From the NCBI GenBank assembly GCA_910576955.1, contig CAJTJB010000004.1, forward strand, positions 128,736 to 192,735: a DNA stretch of 64,000 nucleotides, written 5' to 3'. The stretch comes from an uncultured Alphaproteobacteria bacterium (GTDB lineage Bacteria; Pseudomonadota; Alphaproteobacteria; RF32; CAG-239). Every line of letters begins with the position of its first letter. Within the stretch, counting starts at the first letter, position 1. The notes beneath the pieces are model-generated. The model searched no databases and was not told the origin of the DNA. It saw nothing but the letters and a program-made list of their open reading frames with translations. This document shows, one piece after another, positions 17,919-26,437 of this stretch. The position numbers were made by a program, and so were the translations under genes.

Positions 17919-18116
17919 TTTTTTATTATCTATATAGGCTGTTACCGGATTAAGAAGCTTAAGGGTTCATACATTCTTTCGGATAATCCTGTTTTACATC
18001 CCAAATTGTCTTATTGGTATTGTTGGAGATTAAGTGAGATAACTTTTGGCAAGGTCAAAAAGCAATATAAAAAACGTAAAGAGTTAAAAGTCGTTCTTAA
18101 ACATTATTCTTTTTAA
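17919..18116 (+). pseudogene. C-terminal remnant of a glycosyltransferase
   Basis: An open frame without a start ends in GSYILSDNPVLHPKLSYW, YCWRLSEITFGKVKKQYKKR and KELKVVLKHYSF, then TAA at 18114-18116. The section YCWRLSEITFGKVKKQYKK closely resembles the end of the intact GT8 protein at 27.7 kb (YCRYKILAHLVFGETKKKYK). It is therefore the tail of a deleted GT8-type gene. Confidence 0.6.
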
Positions 18117-18134
18117 CCTTGCCTACCTCTTTTT

Positions 18135-18455
18135 TTAAAAGAAATAATATCTGACGCCGATGGTAAGTTCCTGTACGTTTTTCTTGAAAAAATCGTTTTC
18201 GGGGAAGATATAGCGGTACATTGCGTGGATGCCGATATTGCTTGTCGGGTTCAGCTGGGCACCAAAACCTGCGCGGTAAGTTTTATCTTCAAAACCTTCC
18301 ATTTTGGAACTTAATTTACCACCATCCAATGAATATTTACCATATCCGACGGTTGTCAGCAGCTCAACAACTCCTAAATTCAAGGTATCAAAAACGGCAT
18401 CTACGCCATAGGCTGCCGGTTTGGTTTTGGGGGATTCACCGGACTTGCCGGAATG
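18135..18455 (-). pseudogene. C-terminal fragment of an outer-membrane beta-barrel protein
   Basis: The frame reads HSGKSGESPKTKPAAYGVDA and on to alternating hydrophobic strands (TYRAGFGAQLNPTSNIGIHAMYRYIF, ELTIGVRYYFF). It ends with Phe as outer-membrane barrels do. Upstream it is cut by a stop (18456-18458) and then by repeats, so the 5' part is missing. Confidence 0.65.
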
Positions 18456-18519
18456 TCACTACAATCTGTGCGGCAAAAATTTTTCTCGCTAGTTTCCTTG
18501 AATGGCGGTACCCAACTTG

Positions 18520-18850
18520 TTGGAGTGGCAGCGCCACATCTGCATAACTTTGGCTGCGGTGAGGAGAGAGGACAGGAGAGGGTGTAATGGTAAGGCTTTG
18601 ATGTTTTCCCCCTCTCCCTTACCTCCCCCGCCAAGGGGGAGGAGATTTAAAGAGCGAGCTCCTCAAGTGGGAGGAGATGCTTGCAGCATAGGATTCCCCT
18701 TCCCAGGGAGGAAGGGGATAGGGGATGGGGAGGGGATTTTTCTTGTTGAGGGAGATCCCTTGACGAATGGCGTTGCCATTCGAGGGATGACGCTCAACTT
18801 GTTGGGATAAAAAAGGTGGGGGCGGAGATTTAAAAAAGTGTGGTTTGGGG
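18520..18850. repeat. Repeat cluster (families A and B)
   Basis: GTGGCAGCGCCACATCTGC and GGCTGCGG at the left, two opposed family A copies, then a family B copy at about 18757-18792 with an inner hairpin CGAATGGC GTT GCCATTCG. It abuts the truncated outer-membrane protein gene. Confidence 0.8.
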
Positions 18851-18858
18851 CGGGGAGG

Positions 18859-19776
18859 TTAGCGGGCGTCTTTGAGGTAGGGGGAGGAGATGTGGCGCAA
18901 GTGGGTGAGGAGGTTACGGTAGGCGTTTGGGGCGTGTTTTTCTAGCCAGGCGAAGACCAAACGGCGCGATTCCTGAACGTTCAGGCGGTTGGTGAATGTG
19001 CGCATCTTCAAAAACGGGGCGTTATGTTTGCTTAACATCGTCAGCGGGTAGCAGTTTTTATCGTTTAACGGCAAATCTCGCAGCGTGTCGTACGGAATGT
19101 AGGCGGCGCTTTTGAACCCAAGGCTTTCAAGATAGTTTGTAAACGGGACTTCATAGCGGTAAGCAACGGTCAGACCGTTAATTTCCGGTTTGACGGCGTT
19201 TAAATATTCGCCAAAAGCCGGATGCTGCCAAACCGCGGGGGTGAACGCCAGAAAATAACTTTGCAGATGATAAGCGCCGTCTTCATTGGCGGTGATGCCG
19301 TAAAAATCGGCGTTGTCGGCGCGCATCTTTTCTAATATCGGGGCGAACGAGGGCGCGACGGGCAGGGTGGAATCATTGGCTAAAATCAGTTTGTCAAACG
19401 GCTGATTGTGCCATAGGCGGGCGACGCCCCGTTTATAGCTCCCCCAGTCGTATTCGCCGTGACGATAGGCGGTGATGTGGGTGACCAACGGCTCGAGCTT
19501 TTTTATCTCGCCGCGGCGGATGGGGTTATCGGTGACATAAACGATGTTCGGGGCGATTTGTTTTAATTTTTCCAGATAGTCGAGCACATAATCCGGCACC
19601 GTACCGTCGGCGGAATAGGCAGCAAAGATGGCGGCGTTTTCGCCTTTGGCATAAGGTACAAGTTGAAAATCGACCTCTATAAGCTGGCGGTCATAAAAGC
19701 CCCAGCGGATGAGGTATGACAAGATGACGAGGACGGCGGCGATTTGCGAGAGGAGGGGAGTGAAACGTTTTAGCAT
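18859..19776 (-). CDS. RgpF-like (rhamnan synthesis F family) protein, membrane-anchored
   Basis: The 305-residue product has an N-terminal hydrophobic anchor (about residues 8-25). It then shows IFAAYSADGTVPDYVLDYLEKLKQIAPNIVYVTDNP, HGEYDWGSYKRGVARL, LILANDSTLPVAPSFAPILEKM and YHLQSYFLAF, the signature pattern of the RgpF family of cell-surface polysaccharide assembly proteins. Its start codon overlaps the stop region of its paralogue at 19770, with AAAGGA lying inside that gene's tail, so the two are translationally coupled. They share the same domain order, so they are a tandem duplication. The biochemical step is unknown. Confidence 0.78.
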   Translation of the reverse strand: MLKRFTPLLSQIAAVLVILSYLIRWGFYDRQLIEVDFQLVPYAKGENAAIFAAYSADGTVPDYVLDYLEKLKQIAPNIVYVTDNPIRRGEIKKLEPLVTHITAYRHGEYDWGSYKRGVARLWHNQPFDKLILANDSTLPVAPSFAPILEKMRADNADFYGITANEDGAYHLQSYFLAFTPAVWQHPAFGEYLNAVKPEINGLTVAYRYEVPFTNYLESLGFKSAAYIPYDTLRDLPLNDKNCYPLTMLSKHNAPFLKMRTFTNRLNVQESRRLVFAWLEKHAPNAYRNLLTHLRHISSPYLKDAR

Positions 19777-21128
19777 ATGGGTGTTCCTTTATGGGTGGGG
19801 GAGGATGAGATGTTGTCCCCATCCCCCTTACCCCTTCCTCCAGGGAAGGGGAGGTTTAGGGAGTGAGTCTTTCCGTTAGGGAAAGGGAGGTTTAGGGAGA
19901 GAGCCTTTCCTCCAGGGAAGGGGAGGTTTAGGGAGAGAGCCTTTCCTTCAGGGAAGGGGAGGTTTAGGGAGTGTGTCTTTCCGTTAGGGAAGGGGAGGTT
20001 TAGGGAGTGAGTCTTTCCGTTAGGGAAAGGGGAGGTTTGGGCGGAGAGGTCGGTGGGGATGAAGTGCGGGGCGATGTCGCGGGCGATGTCTTTATAACTT
20101 TCGGGATAATGTTTGGCGATATAGCGCAAGAGTTCGTCGCGCGGTTCGACAATCAGCAGGTTGGTGGTGAACGTGCGGCGCTTTAAAAACAGGTGGTTGA
20201 AATCGCGGATGGCGGTCAACGGATAGCCGTTGATATCGGTGGTGTCTATCTCGGGTTTGAGCGGAAAGCGCGCGTAGTCGATATAGCTGTCCCACTTATA
20301 GCCGAGGTTGGCGAGGTACGGAGTCAGGGCGGTTTCGTAGAGGATGATGTATTCGGTGGAATGCTCCAGATGGCGCACATTATTTAAAAACGCGCGGAAC
20401 TCGGGGGCGGTAAAAACCGGACGACGGAAGACCATAAAATAACTTTGCAGGTGCGGCTGAAAGGCTTTGTTTTGGCTGTCGCCCCAGAAGTCTAGCTCTT
20501 TTTTCTTATCCATTGCCTCAAACATCGGTTTGAACGAGCCGCCGATGGGAGCATAGGTTGAGTCGTTGGCAAAAATCAGCTCGTCGGCGTTTTTCAGGTA
20601 GCCGTTGCGTTTGAGCCAGTTGTAGCCTTGCTTGTAACTGCCCCAATCGTATTCGTTATGCCGATGGTGTTGGGTGTAGATGGTGAGTCCCGCGAGCTTT
20701 TTTTCTTCTTCGGGGTTGAGTTCCGAATCGGCGATGTAGACGACGCCGTCGGTGATGTCGTTTAGGGCTTTCAGATAAGTAAGGACATACGGGGCGATTG
20801 TGCCGTTGGGATTATAGCCTGCGAAAACGGCGTAGCGTTTGGGGGAGGAGGGGAGGAGGGTTGCGGTGAGGAGGGCGGCGGTGAGGAGGGCAGCGAGGAG
20901 GAGGAGTGTGCTGCGCACCGGTTTGTGGATTGCCGCGCGGATATGCCTTACGGCGCCGCTCGCAATGACGCGCGGGAGGGAGGTAAGGATTTTATGTTGT
21001 CCCCATCCCCCAGCCCCTTCCGCCGAGGGAAGGGGAGGATAAGGATGATTTGTTTTCCCCATCCCCCTTGCCCCTTCCGCCGAGGGAAGGGGAGGATAAG
21101 GATGATTTTTTTTATTGGTTTTTGGCAT
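19770..21128 (-). CDS. RgpF-like protein with repeat-derived N- and C-terminal extensions
   Basis: The conserved core (about residues 85-375 of 452) has a membrane segment (LLLLAALLTAALLTATLL), YAVFAGYNPNGTIAPYVLTYLKAL, HNEYDWGSYKQGYNWL, LIFANDSTYAPIGGSF and HLQSYFMVF, all like its neighbour. Both ends are built from repeats. The N-terminus is two copies of NHPYPPLPSAEGA plus a family C peptide. The C-terminus is five to six copies of a 12-residue unit LNLPFPNGKTHS, encoded by 36-bp tandem repeats. Start chosen at 21128 (MPKTNKKN) behind GGGGG; the frame stays open further upstream. The extensions are probably unstructured. Whether they are made in full is not known. Confidence 0.75.
   Translation of the reverse strand: MPKTNKKNHPYPPLPSAEGARGMGKTNHPYPPLPSAEGAGGWGQHKILTSLPRVIASGAVRHIRAAIHKPVRSTLLLLAALLTAALLTATLLPSSPKRYAVFAGYNPNGTIAPYVLTYLKALNDITDGVVYIADSELNPEEEKKLAGLTIYTQHHRHNEYDWGSYKQGYNWLKRNGYLKNADELIFANDSTYAPIGGSFKPMFEAMDKKKELDFWGDSQNKAFQPHLQSYFMVFRRPVFTAPEFRAFLNNVRHLEHSTEYIILYETALTPYLANLGYKWDSYIDYARFPLKPEIDTTDINGYPLTAIRDFNHLFLKRRTFTTNLLIVEPRDELLRYIAKHYPESYKDIARDIAPHFIPTDLSAQTSPFPNGKTHSLNLPFPNGKTHSLNLPFPEGKALSLNLPFPGGKALSLNLPFPNGKTHSLNLPFPGGRGKGDGDNISSSPTHKGTPIC
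19843..20040 (-). repeat. 36-bp tandem repeat inside the RgpF-like gene
   Basis: Five to six copies of GAGGTTTAGGGAGTGAGTCT followed by TTCCGTTAGGGAAGGG, all an exact multiple of three in length and so read in frame as 12-residue units. Confidence 0.9.
20917..21112. repeat. Repeats encoding the N-terminus of the RgpF-like gene (families C and A)
   Basis: A family C copy (GGTTTGTGGATTGCCGCGCG to GCTCGCAATGACGCG) and two family A copies of the CCGAGGGAAGGGGAGG type, read on the minus strand in frame. Confidence 0.85.
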
Positions 21129-21180
21129 AAAATTACCCCCGTAAAATGTCTTACGGGGGCGAGTATAGCGTATGTTTTGC

Positions 21181-22002
21181 CTATTCTGCAACCAAAACTT
21201 GGCGGCGGCTGTGCATAGCTTCTTTAATGAATGCGATTTGCTCCATAACCATCGGGTTGTCGGCAAATTTTTCTGCCGCTTTTTCTACGCGCTCTTCAAA
21301 TGTGCCGTCGTTGGACTTGAAGATGTACATATAGGCGCGAATGACGGATTTGACCGTGTGCTCGTCATAGCCGCTGCGTTTCATACCAATCTGGTTTAAG
21401 CCACGGAGTTTGCCTCTGTCGCCCGTTACCATTGCAAACGGGATGACATCGCGCGCAACGCCGGTCATACCGCCAATCATCGCTTTTCTGCCAATCCGGC
21501 AGAACTGGTGTACTGCCGAGTTGCCGCCCAATATGACGCCGTCGCCCAAGCGGACGTGACCGCCGATGACCGCATTGTTGGTCATAATTACATTATCGCC
21601 GACCACGCAATCGTGCGCGATGTGCGAGTTAACCATAAACATACCGTTTGAGCCGACGCGGGTGGTCAGAACTTCGGGCGTTTCGCCGTTGATGGAGGTT
21701 TGCCCTTTCGGCGTGCCGGCGTGCATGGTCGCGTTTTCACGGATGACGTTGTTATTGCCGATTATCAATTTGGCATCCGGCTGGAACTCGTTGCCGTGAT
21801 CCTGCGGACCGCCGCCCAAGCATGCTCCGGGGAAAACAACGTTGCCGCTGCCCAATGTGGTGTTGCCCAAAACGCTCACGCGGGCAATCAATTTGCAATT
21901 TGCGCCGATTTTGGCATTTGCCGAGATGTAGCAAAACGGACCGATTTCCGCACTCGGGTCAATTTGAGCGCCTTGTTCAACAACAGCGGATGGATGTATC
22001 AT
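21181..22002 (-). CDS. lpxA: UDP-N-acetylglucosamine acyltransferase
   Basis: First enzyme of lipid A synthesis, moving a 3-hydroxyacyl chain from ACP to UDP-GlcNAc. The 273-residue cytosolic protein has a left-handed beta-helix built from hexapeptide repeats (IDPSAEIGPFCYISANAKIG, GNVVFPGACLGGGPQD), the LpxA signature NVIRENATMHAGTPKGQ, MVNSHIAHDCVVGDNVIM with the catalytic His, and GLNQIGMKRSGYDEHT. Start at 22002 behind AAGGAGAAAAC. A longer frame upstream lacks homology. It stands apart from the usual lpxD-fabZ-lpxA cluster, between gltX and the RgpF-like genes. Confidence 0.95.
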   Translation of the reverse strand: MIHPSAVVEQGAQIDPSAEIGPFCYISANAKIGANCKLIARVSVLGNTTLGSGNVVFPGACLGGGPQDHGNEFQPDAKLIIGNNNVIRENATMHAGTPKGQTSINGETPEVLTTRVGSNGMFMVNSHIAHDCVVGDNVIMTNNAVIGGHVRLGDGVILGGNSAVHQFCRIGRKAMIGGMTGVARDVIPFAMVTGDRGKLRGLNQIGMKRSGYDEHTVKSVIRAYMYIFKSNDGTFEERVEKAAEKFADNPMVMEQIAFIKEAMHSRRQVLVAE

Positions 22003-22114
22003 TGTTTTCTCCTTATAAAAATTTCGATTATCGGAAGTGTAGTGGGTGGGGAGGGAATTGTAAAGTAACAAAATGTTACGAAATAATCCCACCCATTGTT
22101 ACGCTGCGCTTTTT

Positions 22115-22258
22115 GTTGTCACCCTCTCCCATCCTCCCCCCTCAAGGGGGAGGGGATTTAAAGAGTATGCCCCGCCATGGGGGAGGGGATTTAAAGAGTA
22201 TGCCCCGCCATGGGGGGGCGGAGGTTTTAAAGATCGAGTTTCTTCAGGGGGGAGGGGA
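22115..22258. repeat. Family A repeats between lpxA and gltX
   Basis: Several tandem variants of GGGGAGGGGATTTAAAGAGT and TGCCCCGCCATGGGGG fill most of the gap. No gene is seen. Confidence 0.8.
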
Positions 22259-22282
22259 GGTATATTAGCAAATTTATTTAAT

Positions 22283-22309
22283 AAAAAAAGGGAGGTGTTG
22301 CCCTCCCTT
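22283..22309 (-). terminator. gltX: Terminator of gltX
   Basis: Read on the minus strand, AAGGGAGG GCAACA CCTCCCTT runs into a T-run. It lies 11 bases after the gltX stop. Confidence 0.85.
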
Positions 22310-22319
22310 GTGTTGTGGG

Positions 22320-23738
22320 TTATGCCGCTTGTTTTAAGCGGGTGAGGGTTTCTTGTTTGCCCAAGACGGCGGCGATTTCACTTGCGCCTCCCGGTGTGGT
22401 TTCAAGACCCGTTAGGGCGATACGCACCGGATACAATACCTGTCCGTTTTTTAGCCCGTTTTCTACCGCAACCGCTTTCAAACACTCGAAAATGCTTTCA
22501 TTCGTCCACTCGTTCAATCCCTCTAATGCGGGAATCGCCAGAGCGATGGATTTTTTCGCAATCTCGGCGTCGGTTTTCATCTTTTTGTTGATAAACAGCT
22601 CGTCGGAATATGCCGGCAGAGTTTCGATGAACGCTGCAATCGTTGCGATGTCTTTTAACGTTTCAATTCGCGGTTGGAGAACTTTTGACAGCTCTTTGCG
22701 GTTGACTTCGCGCGTTAAGAACGTGTCGTATTCCTTATCCGCGAGCTTGTGAAACTCCTCAAACGGCAGGGCGCGAATGTAGCAGCCGTTCATCCATTTC
22801 AGCTTGGTGATGTCAAAAATCGCCGGTGATTTGTTCAGCCGCTTTTCGTCGAATGTCTGCTCGAGCTCTTTTAAGGAGAAAATTTCCTGCTCGGTGCCGG
22901 GATTCCAGCCCAAAAGCGCGATGTAGTTCAGAATCGCTTCCGGCAGGTAGCCTTTGGCGACTAAATCTTGGAACGAGGCGTCGCCATTGCGCTTGGAGAG
23001 TTTGTGCTGCGCGTCTTTCATGACCTGCGCAACGTGAACGTAAATCGGCGGTGTCCACCCGAAAGCCTCGTATATCAGGTTATATTTCGGGGTGGAAGAA
23101 ATATATTCATTGCCGCGGACGACGTGGGTGATGTGCATCAAATGGTCGTCTATCACGTTCGCGAAGTTATAGGTCGGGAAACCATCGGACTTTAACAGCA
23201 CGCCCTCGTCGAGCTCGTCATAATCAATCTCGATATCGCCATAAACAACGTCATTAAACGTGGCTTTGCCCTTTTTGTTTATCGTTTGGCGGACAACATA
23301 CGGTTCGCCGGCGGCAACGCGCTTTTTCGCCTCTTCAAGCGAGAGGTGCAGGCAGGGGTCTTTGAACTTGATGTTCATTTCCTCGTCTTTTTGCTCGTCG
23401 GCCTCGGATTTGGAGCAAAAACAATAATGCGCGCCGCCAAGTTCAACCAACTTATGAGCATATTCCTGATACAACGGCAGGCGCTCGGACTGGATATACG
23501 GACCGTAATTGCCGCCGATATCCGGACCCTCGTCCCAGTTCATCCCGACGGTTTTTAAGGTGTTATAAATAATGTCGGTTGCGCCCTCAACATAGCGCTT
23601 TTGGTCCGTATCTTCAATGCGGAGGATAAAGTCGCCGCCGCTTGCCTTGGCGATTAAATATTCATACAGCGCGGTTCTTAAGTTGCCGATGTGCATATAG
23701 CCGGTGGGGCTGGGGGCAAAACGCGTTCTTGCTTTCAT
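22320..23738 (-). CDS. gltX: Glutamate-tRNA ligase
   Basis: Charges tRNA-Glu (in alphaproteobacteria often also tRNA-Gln for later amidation). The 472-residue class I synthetase begins MKARTRFAPSPTGYMHIGNLRTALYEYLIA with the HIGH-type motif HIGN at 16-19. It continues with FILRIEDTDQKRYVEGA, GFPTYNFANVIDDHLM and HVVRGNEYISSTPKY, and has the KMSKS-type motif KLSKR near residue 248. The length is that of a full GltX with the helical anticodon-binding half, not the short GluQ form. Start codon follows AAGGAGTCTGAAC. Alphaproteobacteria may carry a second paralogue, which is not in this window. Confidence 0.96.
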   Translation of the reverse strand: MKARTRFAPSPTGYMHIGNLRTALYEYLIAKASGGDFILRIEDTDQKRYVEGATDIIYNTLKTVGMNWDEGPDIGGNYGPYIQSERLPLYQEYAHKLVELGGAHYCFCSKSEADEQKDEEMNIKFKDPCLHLSLEEAKKRVAAGEPYVVRQTINKKGKATFNDVVYGDIEIDYDELDEGVLLKSDGFPTYNFANVIDDHLMHITHVVRGNEYISSTPKYNLIYEAFGWTPPIYVHVAQVMKDAQHKLSKRNGDASFQDLVAKGYLPEAILNYIALLGWNPGTEQEIFSLKELEQTFDEKRLNKSPAIFDITKLKWMNGCYIRALPFEEFHKLADKEYDTFLTREVNRKELSKVLQPRIETLKDIATIAAFIETLPAYSDELFINKKMKTDAEIAKKSIALAIPALEGLNEWTNESIFECLKAVAVENGLKNGQVLYPVRIALTGLETTPGGASEIAAVLGKQETLTRLKQAA

Positions 23739-23814
23739 GTTCAGACTCCTTTATGTAAAACTTTTTGAGTTGTTTTAGCACAAATTGTGAAAATGTAAAG
23801 AATTATATTTTCTC

Positions 23815-24165
23815 CCTCGTCCTTACCTTTTTTGCGCCGGGGGGAGGAGGAGATGTGTGCGGCGTGGGTTTCCCCTTCCCGCGGAGGAAGGGGGCAGGGG
23901 ATGGGGAGGTGTTTTGCCGATTGAGATTGCCACGGGCTAAAGCCCTCGCAATGACTCACGGGAAGAAAATAGAGAGCCCTCGCAATGATGTGTTAGATGA
24001 TATGTTTTCCCCCTCTCCCTTACCTCCCCCGCCAAGGGGGGAGGAGGTTTAAAGGAGCGAGCTCTGCCAAAGGGGGGGGAGGAGATCCCTTGACGGCTTT
24101 CGATGCAAGCCGAGGGATGACGTTTAAAGAGAGGGACGCTGGAGGAAGGGGAGGGGCAGAAGAGA
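23815..24165. repeat. Repeat cluster upstream of gltX (families A, B, C)
   Basis: Opposed family A copies, a family C copy at about 23923-23962, and a family B copy at about 24081-24122 with inner hairpin CGGCTT TCGATGC AAGCCG. Nothing else is visible in the gap of about 510 bases apart from start-site sequences. Confidence 0.8.
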
Positions 24166-24250
24166 TGTTGTATAAGTGTGTAAATATGCTTGCGGAAACG
24201 GATTTTTGCGGTTATTTTAGGCGCGTATGAGTTTAGTTTGAGACGATTGG

Positions 24251-24994
24251 ATGAATTTAAAGAAGAAATTTAAACATTTTTTACGCTATATCGGGCGGAT
24301 GCCGCTGCTCTTAAACCTTATCGGCAGTATGGCTGGCGCGTATGTTTGGCTTGCGGGAAAAAGCGGACGCTATGACGTGCGCGGTATTCGCGAATTTGAA
24401 CAGCTGATAGCGGAACATAACGGCGGAATTTTCGTCTGTTGGCACGGACGGGCGCTGATGCTGCCTTTTTTCTGGAGCAATCCGCGGCCGATGAAAGCGC
24501 TGGTTTCGCCCCATGCCGATGGGCGTATTATCGCGCGGCTGTTGCGGATGTTTCATATTTTCAGTATCGACGGTTCGTCTGACCGCAACGCGCGGGGGGC
24601 GGCGCTCGAGATTGTTAAAGAACTGAACTCCGGTACGGTGGTGTCGCTGATTTCCGATGGTCCGACGGGACCGGGGATGCGGCTTAACAAAAGCGTGATT
24701 TATTTTGCGCAAAAAACCGGCAAACCCGTGATGGGCTTTACCTACTCCGCCAAAGGGGCGAAAGTGTTGCGCCGCAACTGGGACGATATGCTCATCCCGC
24801 CGCTGTTTGGCGAGGGCGTGGTGCGCGGGACAAAGCCGCTGTTTGTGCCTGCTGATGCCGATGAGGCGGAAATGGAACGTTTGCGGGCGGTGTTTGAGGC
24901 GGAGCTGAATGCGCTGACGGCGGAAGCGGATGAGATGTGCGAGGTGAAGGGGATAGTGCCGGGGCACGAGAAGAAGAAAAAGGGGGGAAGATAG
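24251..24994 (+). CDS. Lysophospholipid acyltransferase family protein (DUF374)
   Basis: A 247-residue protein with an N-terminal basic/hydrophobic anchor, then IFVCWHGRALMLPFFWSNP (the HX4-type acyltransferase region), SPHADGRIIARLLRMFHIFSIDGSS, VVSLISDGPTGPGMRLNKSVIYFAQKTGKPVMGFTYSA and the Lys-rich end EKKKKGGR. This is the LPLAT/DUF374 family that accompanies waaA and lpxK in alphaproteobacteria, where it is thought to acylate lipid A or a phospholipid at the inner membrane. It is followed by a 180-bp gap holding a repeat and then waaA. Acyl donor and acceptor are not evident. Confidence 0.85.
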   Translation: MNLKKKFKHFLRYIGRMPLLLNLIGSMAGAYVWLAGKSGRYDVRGIREFEQLIAEHNGGIFVCWHGRALMLPFFWSNPRPMKALVSPHADGRIIARLLRMFHIFSIDGSSDRNARGAALEIVKELNSGTVVSLISDGPTGPGMRLNKSVIYFAQKTGKPVMGFTYSAKGAKVLRRNWDDMLIPPLFGEGVVRGTKPLFVPADADEAEMERLRAVFEAELNALTAEADEMCEVKGIVPGHEKKKKGGR

Positions 24995-24996
24995 GT

Positions 24997-25142
24997 TGTT
25001 GTCACCCTCTCCTGTCCTCTCCCCTCAAGGGAGAGGGACGCGAAAGAGGAATATTTGCCACAAAGGCTTTCTCTTTTTTAAGGAGAGGGACGCAAAAGAG
25101 GATTCCTCCCCCTTTGAGGGGGGAGGGTAGGAGAGGGTGAAA
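24997..25142. repeat. Family A repeats between the acyltransferase gene and waaA
   Basis: TTGTCACCCTCTCCTGTCC palindrome, an AGGAGAGGGACGC unit twice, and an opposed copy ending GGGTAGGAGAGGGTGAAAG. Confidence 0.8.
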
Positions 25143-25174
25143 GGCATATAGCTTATATTTAGGAGTTGAACGAT

Positions 25175-26437
25175 ATGATGATTGGAATTTATAAAGCTTT
25201 GATGACGATGGCGTTTCCGCTGCTGCGGGTGACGTATATCAAAAAAAGGCAGCGTATCGGCAAGGAGCATCCGGTGCGTTTTCACGAGCGGGTCGGCGTG
25301 TATAAACATCCGCGCCCTGCGGGCAAACTCTATTGGCTGCACGGGGCGTCGGTGGGCGAGGCGGTGTCTATGCTGCCGCTGATTGACCGGCTTTTAAAAG
25401 ACGATCCAGAGCTCTCGATTATGGTGACAACAGGAACGCTCACTTCTGCCGAAATTATGCAAAAAAGGCTGCCGGCGCGCGCGTTTCACCAGTTTATCCC
25501 GTTTGATGTGCCGCGGTTTGCACGCCGCTTGATTGCGCATTTTAAACCCGATGCGGTGTTGTGGTTTGAGTCCGAACTCTGGCCGGCGCTTATCTCGGAA
25601 ATTCATAAGGCGAAAATTCCCCTTATGCTCGTGAACGGGCGCATATCCGACAAATCTTTCCATAACTGGCAGAAATTTCCCTCTGCGGCAAAAGAGATTT
25701 TGGGCTGTTTTAACTTTTGCCTCGGGCAGTCGGAGCAAGACAAAACCCGCTTAAAGCATTTGGGCGCGAAACGGGCGGAATGTTGCGGCAACCTGAAATA
25801 TGCGGGGATGCCGCTGCCGGTGGATGACGCGAAACTCGCGGATTTGAAAGCGCGAATCGGCGGGCGTCCGGTGTTTTTTATCAGTTCGACGCACCATAAC
25901 GAAGAAGAGCAGCTGGCGGTGCATTTTCAGCGCTTGCGGCAAGTTGTGCCTGAAGTGTTGGTGATTATCGCGCCGCGGCATCCGCAGCGGGGCAAGGAAA
26001 TTGCCGAAATGCTGCAGCGCAAAGGCTTTGCAACCGCGCTTCGTTCGGCGGGGCAGAACTTAACAGCCGAAACGGCGGTGTATGTGGCGGATACCATCGG
26101 CGAGATGGGGCTGTGGTATGCGGTGGCGGATATCAGCTTTGTCGGCGGGTCGCTCATTTCCCACGGCGGGCAAAACTTTATGGAGCCGGCGCGCGATAAA
26201 AATGCGGTGATTGTCGGGCAGTTTATGAATAATTTTACCGAGATGATGACGCGGGCAAAAGCGGCGGGCGCGGTTTGGCAGGTGATGTCGGCGGCGGATG
26301 TGATTGAAGAGGTTATCGGGCTGTTTAAAGAGCCGGAAGTTTTACGGGAGCGGCAGGAAAACGCTTATAACTGGACTGTCAAAGAATCGGCAGTGTTGGA
26401 CGGAATCTGCGCGGCGCTCAAACGGGAATTGATGTGA
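25175..26437 (+). CDS. waaA: 3-deoxy-D-manno-octulosonic acid (Kdo) transferase
   Basis: Transfers Kdo from CMP-Kdo to lipid IVA at the inner membrane. The 420-residue GT30 protein has an N-terminal membrane-proximal segment, YWLHGASVGEAVSMLPLIDRLLKD, ITVMVTTGTLTSAEIM-like IMVTTGTLTSAEIMQKRLP, WFESELWPALISEIHKAKIPLMLVNGRISDKS and the C-terminal FVGGSLISHGGQNFMEPA CMP-Kdo site. ATG 25175 lies 9 bases after AGGAG (25161-25165); a TTG at 25166 would touch the ribosome binding site and is rejected. Its TGA overlaps the ATG of lpxK (ATGA). Confidence 0.95.
   Translation: MMIGIYKALMTMAFPLLRVTYIKKRQRIGKEHPVRFHERVGVYKHPRPAGKLYWLHGASVGEAVSMLPLIDRLLKDDPELSIMVTTGTLTSAEIMQKRLPARAFHQFIPFDVPRFARRLIAHFKPDAVLWFESELWPALISEIHKAKIPLMLVNGRISDKSFHNWQKFPSAAKEILGCFNFCLGQSEQDKTRLKHLGAKRAECCGNLKYAGMPLPVDDAKLADLKARIGGRPVFFISSTHHNEEEQLAVHFQRLRQVVPEVLVIIAPRHPQRGKEIAEMLQRKGFATALRSAGQNLTAETAVYVADTIGEMGLWYAVADISFVGGSLISHGGQNFMEPARDKNAVIVGQFMNNFTEMMTRAKAAGAVWQVMSAADVIEEVIGLFKEPEVLRERQENAYNWTVKESAVLDGICAALKRELM

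Noticed and set aside
19843..20040. Possible CRISPR array
   Set aside because: Uniform 36-bp units without spacers, translated in frame as part of a protein.
22073..22345. Short proteins spanning the repeats between lpxA and gltX
   Set aside because: They consist of family A translations (SPSPILPPQGGG type) without independent support.
24311..24967. Long open frame opposite the acyltransferase gene
   Set aside because: No homology, no ribosome binding site, fully overlaps a recognised gene; a shadow.
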